From: CAVSSX01 sp963730735
GTDB taxonomy: Bacteria > Actinomycetota > Acidimicrobiia > Acidimicrobiales > RAAP-2
Assembly: GCA_963730735.1 (NCBI GenBank)
Contig: CAVSSX010000012.1
Coordinates: forward strand, 549,733 to 613,732
Length of the DNA: 64,000 bases
Direction of reading: 5' to 3'
In this document: piece by piece, positions 25,298-34,854 of the stretch
Layout of the letters: every line of letters starts with the position of its first letter
How positions within the stretch are numbered: the stretch's first letter is position 1
The notes under the pieces: model-generated
Seen by the model: only the letters and a program-made list of their open reading frames with translations
Database searches by the model: none
Told to the model about the DNA's origin: nothing
Translations under genes and position numbers: made by a program

Positions 25298-26860
25298 GAT
25301 CCGCTCCCGGTGGGCGTGCGTGTGGTCGGCGGCCGTGCCGTGTCGGGCCACCGCCGGCTGGGTGGTGTGGGTCACCAGCTCGACCCGGTCGACCAGACGG
25401 TTCACCGACGGGGTGATGCGGTCGAGCACGGGCTTGGGATACACGCCGAGGACCACGATCAACAGGATCAGCGGGGCGATCACCGCCCGCTCGGCCCACG
25501 ACAGGTCACGGGTGTTGGCGTTCGCCTCGTCGGTCGGGCCGTGGAACGACTGCTGGTAGGCCCAGAGCAGGTAGAGGGCGGAGAGCACCACGCCGGCGGT
25601 CGCCGCCACCGCCCACCACCGGTGGGTGAGGAAGGTCCCGGCCAGGATCAAGAACTCGCTGACGAAGCCGTTCAGGCCGGGCAGGCCGATCGAGGCCATC
25701 ATCACCACCGTGAAGACGGCGGCCAGGATCGGGGCCGGCTTCTGCAGCCCCTTCAGCTCGGTCACCTGCCAGGTCCGGCGCCGTTCGTAGATCCAGCCGA
25801 CCAGGAGGAACAGGCCGGCGGTGATGATCCCGTGGTTGACCATCAGCAGCACGGCGCCGGTCAGGCCCTGGGTGGTGAAGGCGAAGGTGCCGAGGGCGAT
25901 GAAGCCCACCTGGGCCAACGACGAGTAGGCGATCAGCCGCTTCATGTCGCGCTGGGCGCTGGCCACCACGGCCCCGTAGAGGATGCCGATCACGGCCAGG
26001 GTGAGCAGGAGCGGGGCCAGGGTCTTGGACGCCTGAGGGAACAGGTTGAGGTCGAAGCGCAGGATGCCGTAGGTCCCGAGCTTGGCCAGCACCGCCGCCA
26101 GGATGATCGAACCGCCGGTGGGCGCCTCCTTGTAGGCGTCGGGCGACCAGGTGTGGAAGGGGAACAGCGGCGCCTTGACGGCGAAGGCCGCCGTGAAGGC
26201 CAGGAACAGCAGGATGCCGGTGGCCGAGGAGAAGTGCGTGTGCTCGAGGGCCGGCAGCGAGAAGGTCAGGACCCCGGTCTGGTGCTGGTGCAAGAAGGCC
26301 ACCGTCAGGATGCCCACCAGGAGGAAGGCCGAGCCGAGGAAGGTGTAGAGGAAGAACTTCACGGCGGCGTAGGCCCGCTGCTGGTACCCGAAGCCGGCGA
26401 TGATGAAGTACGCCGGCACCAGGGTCAGCTCGAAGAACAAGAAGAACATGATCAGGTCGAGCGAGATGAAGCTGCCGATGCACGCCGCCTCGAGCAGGAG
26501 CATCCACCCCACGTAGGACCGCACGTCGTGGCGGGTCCGGGTGCCGAGGAGCACGATCGGGAACAAGAGGGCGGCCAGCACGACCAGGAAGATCGAGATC
26601 CCGTCGACGCCCACGTACCACGAGATGCCGAGCGACTTGGCCCACACGTGGTCCGAGACCAGTTGGTAGCCGCCGTCCTTGGCGTGCAGGAGGAAGGCCA
26701 CGGTGATGGCGAAGCCCAGCGTGGCCACCGAGCTGATCAGGCCGATGGCCTCGATGAACCGTCGGGGCGCCCGGGCGCTGAGGGCCACGATGGCGGCACC
26801 GGCCGCCGGCAGCAGGACCAGGACGGTCAGGTAGGGGAAGCCGGGATGGGCCGCCGTCAT
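25298..26860 (-). CDS. nuoM: NADH-quinone oxidoreductase subunit M, reading without a stop into nuoN
   Basis: An antiporter-like proton-pumping subunit of complex I. The ATG at 26860 overlaps the nuoL stop (ATGA). Conserved blocks are FFLFFELTLVPAYFIIAGFG (the Glu in helix 5), KAPLFPFHTWSPDAYKEAP, AYSSLAQVGFIALG and GLPGLNGFVSEFLILAG. After the last helix (IAPLILLIVVLGVYPKPVLD) the frame continues through a His-rich polar linker (THTTQPAVARHG...HTHAHRER) straight into NuoN. Either the two are truly fused or the nuoM stop is lost through a sequence error like those seen elsewhere here. Confidence 0.92.
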
Positions 26861-28755
26861 GACCACCACGTCCTCGAGAGGAAGAAGGCCACGATGGCGG
26901 CCACGCCGAGCACGATGCCCAGGGCGTAGTTCCGCACGTAGCCGGTCTGGAGCTTGCGGCCGGCGCTGCCGGTGCGCCGGACCAGCGCCGCCGCCCCGTT
27001 CACCGCCCCGTCGATGATCTGGCCGTCGACCACCGTGGCCGAGAAGCGGGCCAACGCCTGGCCGGGCCGACCGATGATGAGGTCGTAGAAGTCGTCCCAG
27101 TACCAGACCCGGTAGAGGAACCGCGGCGTGAGCTTGGGTTGGTCGTACTTCCGACGCCACAGGCTGACGGCGATGCCGATGCCGATGAGGGCCACCACGG
27201 CGTCGACCGTCGCCAGCACCCACTGGGCCGGTCCGTCCTCGTGGTCGTTGTAGAGGGCGTGCCCGAACACCGGGGCGAGCCAGTTGGCGAAGGAGTCGTG
27301 GTGGGCCCACGGCAGGTCGAGCACACCGGCCCCGGCGGCGCAGACGGCCAGGATGATCAGCGGGATGCGCATGATCCACGGCGACTCGTGGGGCTGGTGG
27401 TGGGCCGGGCTGTTGCCGACCGCCTCCTTCCAGCGGTCCTCGCCGTAGAAGGCCAGCACGAACAGTCGGGTCATGTAGTACGCCGTGAGCAGCGCCGTGA
27501 CCACGCCCACCACCCAGAGCACGGGGCTCTTGGCGTACACGTTGGTGAGGACGTCGCCCTTGGACCAGAAGCCCGAGAAGGGCGGCACGCCGGCGATCGA
27601 CAGCCAGCCGATCATGAAGGTGACGAAGGTCCACGGCAGGTACTTGCGCAGCCGGCCCATCCGTATGAGCTCCTGCTCGTCCTCCAGGCCGTGGATGACC
27701 GACCCGGCCCCGAGGAACAGGAGGGCCTTGTAGAAGGCGTGGCAGACCATCAGGAAGATGGCGGCGATGTAGGCCCCGGTGCCGACGGCGAGCACCATGT
27801 AGCCGATCTGCGAGACGGTGGAGAAGGCCAGCACCTTCTTGATGTCGCTCTGGCTGGTGGCGATGGTGGCCGCCACGAACGCCGTCGCCGCCCCGACGAT
27901 GGCCACCACCCACAGGGCGTCGGGGCTGAGGAACAGCACCTTGTTCATCCGGCAGAGCAGGTACACCCCGGCCGTGACCATGGTGGCCGCGTGGATCAGG
28001 GCCGACACCGGGGTCGGGCCCTCCATGGCGTCGGGCAGCCAGTTGAACAGCGGGATCTGGGCCGACTTCCCGGTGGCCGCCAGGAACAGCAGCAGCACCG
28101 CCGCCGTGGCCGTGCCGCCCTGCAGCAGGCGCTGGTGGGCGAAGACCTGCAGGTAGTCGAGGGTGCCGACCTTCGAGAAGATCAGGAACATGGCCAGCAG
28201 GAACCCGACGTCGCCGACCCGGTTGTAGATGAAGGCCTTCTTGCCGGCCGAGGCCGCCGACTCCCGGTGGAACCAGAACGACACCAGCCAGTAGGAGCAG
28301 ACGCCCACGCCCTCCCAGCCGACGAAGGTGACCAGCAGGTTGTTGGCCAGCACCAGGACCAGCATCGAGAACACGAAGAGGTTCAGGTAGATGAAGAACT
28401 TCGAGTAGTCCCGGTCACCCTTCATGTACCCGATCGAGTACAGGTGGATGAGCATGCTGACCCCGGTGACGAACATGCACATGGTCATCGACAGCGGGTC
28501 CACCAGGACGGCCGCCTTTACCTGCAGGCCGCCGACGGGGATCCAGGTGAAGTAGCTCTGGGTGAACTCTCGGGCCGCCCCCGGCTGCTGGTTGAGCAGG
28601 CCGGCCAGGGTGATGCAGGCGGCGACGAACGCGCCGGCGATGGCGGCCGTGCCGATCCACCCGGCGATGGGGTCGCCGATCCGGCGGCCGGCGACGAGCA
28701 GGACGGCAAACCCGACGAGCGGGAACAAGGGCATGAGGAATGCAACGTGGAGCAC
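26857..28755 (-). CDS. nuoL: NADH-quinone oxidoreductase subunit L
   Basis: The 632-residue distal antiporter-like subunit of complex I. Family marks are GWEGVGVCSYWLVSFWF, KAFIYNRVGDVGFLLAMFLIF, LFNWLPDAMEGPTPVSALIHAATMVTAGVYLL with the channel Lys and His, and a long C-terminal lateral helix ending in a last membrane anchor (YALGIVLGVAAIVAFFLS). The GTG start at 28755 lies 7 bp after nuoK. The stop overlaps nuoM by 4 bp. Confidence 0.96.
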   Translation of the reverse strand: MLHVAFLMPLFPLVGFAVLLVAGRRIGDPIAGWIGTAAIAGAFVAACITLAGLLNQQPGAAREFTQSYFTWIPVGGLQVKAAVLVDPLSMTMCMFVTGVSMLIHLYSIGYMKGDRDYSKFFIYLNLFVFSMLVLVLANNLLVTFVGWEGVGVCSYWLVSFWFHRESAASAGKKAFIYNRVGDVGFLLAMFLIFSKVGTLDYLQVFAHQRLLQGGTATAAVLLLFLAATGKSAQIPLFNWLPDAMEGPTPVSALIHAATMVTAGVYLLCRMNKVLFLSPDALWVVAIVGAATAFVAATIATSQSDIKKVLAFSTVSQIGYMVLAVGTGAYIAAIFLMVCHAFYKALLFLGAGSVIHGLEDEQELIRMGRLRKYLPWTFVTFMIGWLSIAGVPPFSGFWSKGDVLTNVYAKSPVLWVVGVVTALLTAYYMTRLFVLAFYGEDRWKEAVGNSPAHHQPHESPWIMRIPLIILAVCAAGAGVLDLPWAHHDSFANWLAPVFGHALYNDHEDGPAQWVLATVDAVVALIGIGIAVSLWRRKYDQPKLTPRFLYRVWYWDDFYDLIIGRPGQALARFSATVVDGQIIDGAVNGAAALVRRTGSAGRKLQTGYVRNYALGIVLGVAAIVAFFLSRTWWS

Positions 28756-28762
28756 GGTCGGC

Positions 28763-29068
28763 TCAGCCCTTCATGATGTGGAGATCGTCGGCCGTCGTGG
28801 AGGACCGTCTGCGGAAGATGGCCACCACGATGCCGAGGCCGACCACCACTTCTGCAGCGGCGACGACCAGGACAAAGAACACCACCGACTGCCCGCTCAC
28901 GTCGTTCAGGACGCGGGAGAAGGTGACGAAGGTCAGGTTGGCGGCGTTGAGCATCAGCTCCACGCACATGAACATGACCAGGACGTTGCGCCGGACCAAG
29001 AGGCCGATCATCCCGATGGCGAACAGCACGGCCGCCACCGCCAGGTACCACCCGGGCGCCAGGCTCAT
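28763..29068 (-). CDS. nuoK: NADH-quinone oxidoreductase subunit K
   Basis: A 101-residue membrane subunit with three helices. The second helix block, VMFMCVELMLNAANLTFV, contains the conserved Glu and matches the family closely, and GLGIVVAIFRRR closes the third helix. Length is the family norm. It overlaps the end of nuoJ by 4 bp (ATGA) and is followed by nuoL after 7 bp, so translation is coupled. Confidence 0.96.
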   Translation of the reverse strand: MSLAPGWYLAVAAVLFAIGMIGLLVRRNVLVMFMCVELMLNAANLTFVTFSRVLNDVSGQSVVFFVLVVAAAEVVVGLGIVVAIFRRRSSTTADDLHIMKG

Positions 29069-29850
29069 CGGGCCACCTCCTCGACGACCCCGGGGGCCGC
29101 ATCGGACACGGGCTCGGCCGCCGCGTGGGCCGGTTGCCGGGGGCTGGACTCGGCCGTCTCGTCGTCCTGACCCGACTCGAGGGGCTCGGGCTCGTCGGCC
29201 CCGGGCTCGACGTCGTCGGTCTCGAGCGGGTCGGCGTCGAGGGAGGCCGACGGGTCACCGGGCTCGGGGCCCAACTCGCTCTCGTCGGGGAAGGGCGTCG
29301 GGGGCCGACGGGCCAGCACCACCGCGCCGACGACGGCGATCACCAGGAGGGCGGCGGTGATCTCGAAGGCGAACAGGTAGGTGGTGAACACCGACTTGCC
29401 CAGCTGGCCCACCTCGCCCTTGGGACCGTGGGCGGCGATGGTGGCGGTGTGGACGCCGGTGACCCAGCGCGAGCTGACGGCCAGGGCGATGACGGCGCCG
29501 ATCGATACGAACACCAGCAGCAGGGCCAACGGCCGCTGGCCCTTCAACTGCTCGGCCTCGATGTTCTCCCGGCGGTCGACGCCGAGGAACATGATGACGA
29601 ACAGGAACAGCACGACGATGGCCCCGGCGTAGACGATGACCTGCACGGCGGCCAGGAAGTCGGCCTCCTGCTCGATGAAGAGCACGGCGATCCCGAAGAG
29701 CGTGGCCACCAGCATCAGGGCGGCGTGCACCGGGTTGCGGGCCGTCACCACGCCGATGGCCCCGGCCAGGATGAGCATCGAGGCCACGACGAACACGATG
29801 ATGTCGGGGATGGTGGCGTGCGTGGTCGCCGCCAGGACGAGGTCCGGCAT
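29065..29850 (-). CDS. nuoJ: NADH-quinone oxidoreductase subunit J with acidic C-terminal tail
   Basis: A membrane subunit of complex I with five helices in residues about 12-175; NPVHAALMLVATLFGIAVLF and VQVIVYAGAIVVLFLFVIM are the family signature. The remaining ~85 residues (from RRPPTPFPDESELG to VVEEVAR) form a Pro/Glu/Asp-rich, probably disordered tail absent from short NuoJ proteins. The ATG start shares one base with the nuoI stop (TGATG). Total length is 261 residues. Confidence 0.94.
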   Translation of the reverse strand: MPDLVLAATTHATIPDIIVFVVASMLILAGAIGVVTARNPVHAALMLVATLFGIAVLFIEQEADFLAAVQVIVYAGAIVVLFLFVIMFLGVDRRENIEAEQLKGQRPLALLLVFVSIGAVIALAVSSRWVTGVHTATIAAHGPKGEVGQLGKSVFTTYLFAFEITAALLVIAVVGAVVLARRPPTPFPDESELGPEPGDPSASLDADPLETDDVEPGADEPEPLESGQDDETAESSPRQPAHAAAEPVSDAAPGVVEEVAR

Positions 29851-30710
29851 CAGTCGGTCCCCCCGGAGCCGGCCGACGCCTTCTTCTCGGCCTTCTTGGC
29901 CTTGTGGGCGGCCCGCAGCTCGAGCAGGCGCTCGCGGTTCTTCTGGAACTTGGCCTTGTTGCGCTCGGCCGAGAGCTGGGCCCGCCAGGCCCGGCCCCGC
30001 ATGCCGCGGTGCTCGAACGGCGTGTCCTCGTCGAGCAGGTGTGACTCGAGCACGTCGCGCAGCGCCTTGGTACCGGTGGCGGCGTCGTCGCGGTGCGCCG
30101 ACTGGCCGCCCTCGGGGGCCCGGGTGCCGTAGCCGAGCTCGCCCGACCACTGGACCTCGCCCTCGTAGGCCGCCGACCCGGAGGGCGACGTGGCCCGCAT
30201 CCACCCCGAGGTGAGCAGGTCGTCACCCTCCCGCCAGTCCTCCCACGGGAGCTTCTGGGGCATGCCGTCGTCGTCCACCACCAGCTCGGCCTTGGTGTAG
30301 ATGGCGTCGGCCCGGTTGGAGAACGAGAACTCGAACAGCTTGGACTCGGTGATGGCCTCGGTGGGGCACGCCTCCACGCACAGGTCGCAATGGATGCAGC
30401 GGAGGTAGTTGATCTCGTAGACGTAGCCGTAGCGCTCCCCCGGCGAGACCGGGTGGTCCGGCGGGTTGTCGAGGCCGCGCACGTAGATGCAGTCGGCCGG
30501 GCACACGCCGGCGCACAGCTCGCAGCCGATGCACTTCTCCATGCCGTCCTCGTACCGGTTGAGGACGTGGCGACCGTGCTGACGGGGCTGCTTCGGCTTC
30601 TTCTCTTCCGGGTACTGGCGGGTGACGCGGGGCCGGACCATGTGCTCCAGCGTCAGCTTGAAGCCCCCGAAGAAGCTCAGGTCGCCCTTGTGGTCCTCGA
30701 CGAAGCCCAT
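29850..30710 (-). CDS. nuoI: NADH-quinone oxidoreductase subunit I with extended C-terminus
   Basis: A peripheral-arm ferredoxin-like subunit. Two 4Fe-4S motifs are present: CIGCELCAGVCPADCI (residues about 61-76) and CIHCDLCVEACPTEAI (about 104-119), which carry clusters N6a and N6b. The protein has 286 residues, against about 160-200 usually. The extra ~100 residues end in a Lys/Glu/Ala/Arg-rich helical tail (NKAKFQKNRERLLELRAAHK). The ATG at 30710 overlaps the nuoH stop by one base. Confidence 0.95.
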   Translation of the reverse strand: MGFVEDHKGDLSFFGGFKLTLEHMVRPRVTRQYPEEKKPKQPRQHGRHVLNRYEDGMEKCIGCELCAGVCPADCIYVRGLDNPPDHPVSPGERYGYVYEINYLRCIHCDLCVEACPTEAITESKLFEFSFSNRADAIYTKAELVVDDDGMPQKLPWEDWREGDDLLTSGWMRATSPSGSAAYEGEVQWSGELGYGTRAPEGGQSAHRDDAATGTKALRDVLESHLLDEDTPFEHRGMRGRAWRAQLSAERNKAKFQKNRERLLELRAAHKAKKAEKKASAGSGGTD

Positions 30711-31957
30711 CAGTCGACCCTCCCCGCACCCGAGGTGTCGTCACGCAGCAGTCGGGGCGGCGTCACCCGGGTCCCGACGGGCGGGATGATCGCCCCGTCC
30801 TCGTCGCGACCGTTACCGATCCGGACCGCCCGGAACAGCACCAGGGCGGCCAGCACCGCCGCCGCCGCCACGAACAGACCCCACCAGTGCCAGACGATGA
30901 TCGAGGCCACGATCATGAGCCAGGCCAGGCTGAGCGGGATGAGCCGCTTCCAGCCGAGGTCCATGAGGGCGTCGTAGCGCAGCCGGGGCAGGGCGGCGCG
31001 GAACCAGACGTAGATGCCCATGAAGATGAACGTCTTCAACAGGAACCAGAACACCGGCATGAGCTGGGCGATCACCGGAGCGTGGATGATCGGCCCGTCG
31101 GGGCCGCCGAAGAACAGGGTCACGATGATGGCCGACATCGTGATGGTGTTCATGAACTCGGCCAGGAAGAACAGGGCGAAGCGGATCGAGGAGTACTCGG
31201 TGTGGAACCCACCGCCCAGCTCCGACTCGGCCTCGGACAGGTCGAAGGGCGGCCGGTTGAGCTCGGCCGTGATGGCGATCAGGAAGATGACGAACGGGAC
31301 GAAGCCCAGGCGGATCAGGTTCCAGTCCCAGAAGTTCTGGGACTGGGAGTTGACGATGGCCCGGGTCGAGAGCGACCCGGTGATGAGCACCACGGTGACC
31401 ACCGTCATGCCCAGGGCCGCCTCGTAGGAGATCATCTGGGCCGACGCCCGCACCGAGCCGAGCAGCGGGTACTTCGAGCCCGACGACCAGCCGGCCAGCA
31501 TGGTGCCGTAGACGCCGATGCCCGACATGGCCAGCACCAGCAGGATGCCGATCGGCGGGTCGGCCACCTGCAGCTCGAAGGTGTGCCCGCCGATGGTCAG
31601 GTACCCGCCGACCGGGACCACGGTGAAGATCAACAGGGCCGGGATCAGCGACAGGTACGGGGCCAGCTTGAAGACGAAGTTGTCGGCCCGCTCGGGGAGG
31701 AGGTCCTCCTTGAAGAACAGCTTGGTCCCGTCGGCCAGGGTCTGCAGCAGGCCCCACGGCCCGGCCCGGTTGGGACCGATGCGGCTCTGCATGTCCGAGA
31801 TGAGCTTGCGCTCGAACCAGATCATGAAGAGCACGGCCACCAACAGGACCACGAAGGCGATGAGGACCTGGATGACGGTGATCAGCCAGACCTGCCAGTT
31901 GAGCCCCTGGAAGAACAGCGGGTCGAGGGCGACCAGCGGGTGCAGGGCGCCGTTCAT
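30710..31957 (-). CDS. nuoH: NADH-quinone oxidoreductase subunit H
   Basis: The 415-residue membrane subunit forms much of the quinone chamber. Conserved blocks are FERKLISDMQSRIGPNRAGP in the first loop, LADGTKLFFKED, RPPFDLSEAESELGGGFHTEYSS and the C-terminal RAALPRLRYDALMDLGWK. Eight or nine hydrophobic segments are visible. The ATG overlaps the nuoG stop by 4 bp. The last ~30 residues after the final helix are a polar tail. Confidence 0.96.
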   Translation of the reverse strand: MNGALHPLVALDPLFFQGLNWQVWLITVIQVLIAFVVLLVAVLFMIWFERKLISDMQSRIGPNRAGPWGLLQTLADGTKLFFKEDLLPERADNFVFKLAPYLSLIPALLIFTVVPVGGYLTIGGHTFELQVADPPIGILLVLAMSGIGVYGTMLAGWSSGSKYPLLGSVRASAQMISYEAALGMTVVTVVLITGSLSTRAIVNSQSQNFWDWNLIRLGFVPFVIFLIAITAELNRPPFDLSEAESELGGGFHTEYSSIRFALFFLAEFMNTITMSAIIVTLFFGGPDGPIIHAPVIAQLMPVFWFLLKTFIFMGIYVWFRAALPRLRYDALMDLGWKRLIPLSLAWLMIVASIIVWHWWGLFVAAAAVLAALVLFRAVRIGNGRDEDGAIIPPVGTRVTPPRLLRDDTSGAGRVD

Positions 31958-34854
31958 CGGACCGACTCCAGGCGCACGTCGGTGATGGCCACCGAGGTGT
32001 CGATCAACGAGGCGGCGGCGTTCTCCCGACCGCCGGCCGCCGGCAGGTTGAAGTCGACGGCCACCACCCCGCGGGGCACCGCCGGGTCGGCCACCGCCGG
32101 GACCACCAGCTCGGCCCGGGCCGAGCGCACCCGGACCGGGTCACCGGTGACCAGGCCCAGTCGGTCGAGGTCGTACGGGTTGGCCCGGGCGACCACCTCG
32201 TCGACCAGGTCGGCCAGCGACGGCGATCCCGAGACGGCGCTGCCCAGGTCGTAGAGCCGACGGGCCGAGACCAGGCGCAGGGAGTAGCTGTCGTGGATCG
32301 GGACGTGGGGGGCCTCGCCGCCGGCGTCGCCGGGGACCAGGACGGACGGGGTCGGGACCGGCCTCGGGGTGGCGGACCGGCTCGGGGCCACCACGCTCGG
32401 CCAGGCCGACCCGGGGCGGGGCGCCCTGGCGCTCGACCGACTCCACGCCGGGGAGCGCCATCGGGTCGGTCGGGACCACGTAGCGGGCCGACGCCGCCGC
32501 CGCCGCCCCGGGGGCCAGCGGCAGCACGACCCCGTCGTTGGCCGCCCACTCGCCCACGACGGCGACCAGCCCGGTGTACACCGGGGCCACCTGCTCGATC
32601 TCGGCCCACAGGTCGGCCAGGCTGGTGACGCCCAGGTCGGCGTCGAGGGCCTGGGCCAGCTCGGCGGCGATCATCCAGTCGGTCCAGGCGAAGCCCGGGG
32701 CGACCAGCTTCTGGCCGAGGGTGCTGACCCGACCCTCGATGTTGGTCGTGGTCCCGGAACGCTCGTGGGCCACGGCCGCCGGCAGGACCACGTCGGCCTG
32801 CTCGACGCTGGCCGAGTGGTGGCCGGTGACGGCGAGGGTGAAGGACGACGCCTCGAGGGCCCGCTGGGCCAGGTGCGTGTCGGGGAAGTCGGTCGCCGGG
32901 TCGGCGCCCAGCAGGACCAGGGCCCGGACCGACGCCGCCGTCGGCCGCCGCGGCGAGGATCCCGGTGGCGTCGAGACCGCGGGCGGCGGGCACGCCGCCC
33001 CAGTGCTCGGCGAACCAGTCGCCGCCCTGGTCGAGGGCGACCCGGCCCGGCAGGATCCCCGGGGCCAGGCCCATGTCGAGGGCCCCGAACACGTTGCCCC
33101 GGCGCAGGGCCGGCAGGAAGCGGGCCTCCGGCAGCGCCCGGGCCAGCAGCCGGGCGGCCTCGGCCACCAGACCACCGTCCTCGGCCAGCGAGGGCCGGCC
33201 GAGCACGACCACGGTGCCGGCACCGCCCGTGCCGACGAGCTCCCGGGCCGCCCGCAGGTCGGCGTCGGCGACCGCCGCCCCCTCGGGGTGGGACCGCAGG
33301 ACGGTGGCGGCGGCATCGTCACCGGTGATCGCCCGGACCAGGGTCGGGGCGTCCCCGGGCCGCGAGGCCAGGGAGAGGGCGGCGTAGCGGGTGAGCGACG
33401 TCGGCGTGGGGGTCAGCTCGAGCAGCGACGTGGTGCCCTCGAGGACCGCCTGGCGGAGCCGCAGGAACAGGACCGGCAGCTCCTCGCGGACGTCGCCGGT
33501 GAGCAGGATGACCGTGTCGGCGGCACAGGCCTGGTCGATGGTGGCCCGGGGCAGCGAGAGCACCAGCTCGGCGTCGAGGCCGTCGCCCAGCTGGGCGTCG
33601 ACCGAGTCGGTGCCGAGGATGCCCTTGGCCAGCTTGGCCCAGGCGTAGGCACCTTCGTTGGTGAGCCGGGCGCCACCGAGGACGCCCACCGCGCCGGGGA
33701 CCGCCGGCGTCGAGCGCCGTCCGCAGGCCGGCCGCCGCCGCCGCCAGCGCCTCGTCCCAGCTGGCCGGGACCAGCTCACCGTTCTTCTTGACCAGCGGCT
33801 CGAGGATGCGCCGTCCGGCGAAGTGGCCCGACTCCTTGGCCTCGCCGCTGAACTGGCCGTGGGCCACGCCCACCGAGCCGATCTGGGCGGCGGTCGCCGG
33901 CACCACGTCGACGTCGGCGGCGGCCAGGCCGTCGGTGTCGGCCGCCGGGCCGGCGGGCTCCTCGTCCCCGTTGACCGACTCGAAGACGAAGCGGCCCTTG
34001 TCGCAGAGCCACCCGTGGTTCACCGGCTCGGAGTCGATGCCGAGCAGTCGGGTCAGGCGGTTGGCCGAGGACTGGACGGCCACCCGGCAGCCGAGCGAGC
34101 ACGAGGTGCAGGTGGACTCGACCTGGTCGAGGTCCCAGGGCCGGGCGGTGAACCGGTAGGGCGTGGCGGTCAGCGCACCGACCGGGCAGATCTGCACGGT
34201 GTTGCCGCTGAAGTACGACGAGAAGGGCTCGGTCGGGAACGTGGCCACCTCGACCTGCTCGCCGCGGCCGGCGAAGTCGATCTGGGCCTCGCCGGCGACC
34301 TCCTCGGCGAACCGGGTGCACCGGGCGCACTGGATGCAGCGCTCGCGGTCGAGCAGGACCAGCTCGGAGATGGGGATGGGCTTCTCGAAGTGGCGCTTCT
34401 CCTCGACGAACCGGCTCTCGCCGGGCCCGTAGGCCAGCGTCTGGTCCTGGAGGGGGCACTCGCCGCCCTTGTCGCAGACCGGGCAGTCGAGCGGGTGGTT
34501 GACCAGCAGGAACTCGAGCACCCCGTCCTGGGCCTTCTTGACCTTGGCCGAGGTCGTGTCGACCTCCATGCCCTCGGTGACCGGGATGAAGCACGACGGC
34601 TGGAGGGTGGCGCCGCGGGGCCCGGACACCTCGACCAGGCACATCCGGCAGACGCCGACCGGCTTCATGCGCGGGTGGTAGCAGAACCGTGGGATGTAGG
34701 TCCCGGCCCGCTCGGCCGCGCTGATCAACATCTCGCCCGGCTCGGCCACCGCCGGTCGGCCATCGAGGGTGAAGGACACGCCCGGCGCGGCCGTCTCGTC
34801 GCCGGTCGGGGCCACGGGGCCCCCGGGGGTGGCGCTCGACGCCAACTCAGTCAT
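31954..34854 (-). CDS. nuoG: NADH-quinone oxidoreductase subunit G (reading frame broken three times)
   Basis: The large iron-sulfur subunit of the NADH-oxidising arm. The first part (34854 to about 33705) is intact, with the 2Fe-2S block RFCYHPRMKPVGVCRMC, CPVCDKGGECPLQDQ, the His-ligated 4Fe-4S region and RERCIQCARCTRFAEE, then a molybdopterin-oxidoreductase-like domain. The frame changes at about 33694-33709, 32924-32940 and 32388-32402, each time by +1, so the last part returns to the first frame and ends TSVAITDVRLESVR. Conserved sequence continues across every break (GVLGGARLTNEGAYAWAKL, LVLLGADPATDFPDTHLA, VRSARAELVVPA). The gene is probably intact in the organism, with insertion errors in the sequence. 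The ATG start overlaps nuoF by 8 bp. Confidence 0.9.

Noticed and set aside
22661..26929. A 1,422-codon open frame on the plus strand opposite the repeat protein and nuoM/nuoN
   Set aside because: Composition is dominated by Gly, Arg, His, Gln and Asp from antisense codons of a membrane protein; no domain is visible.
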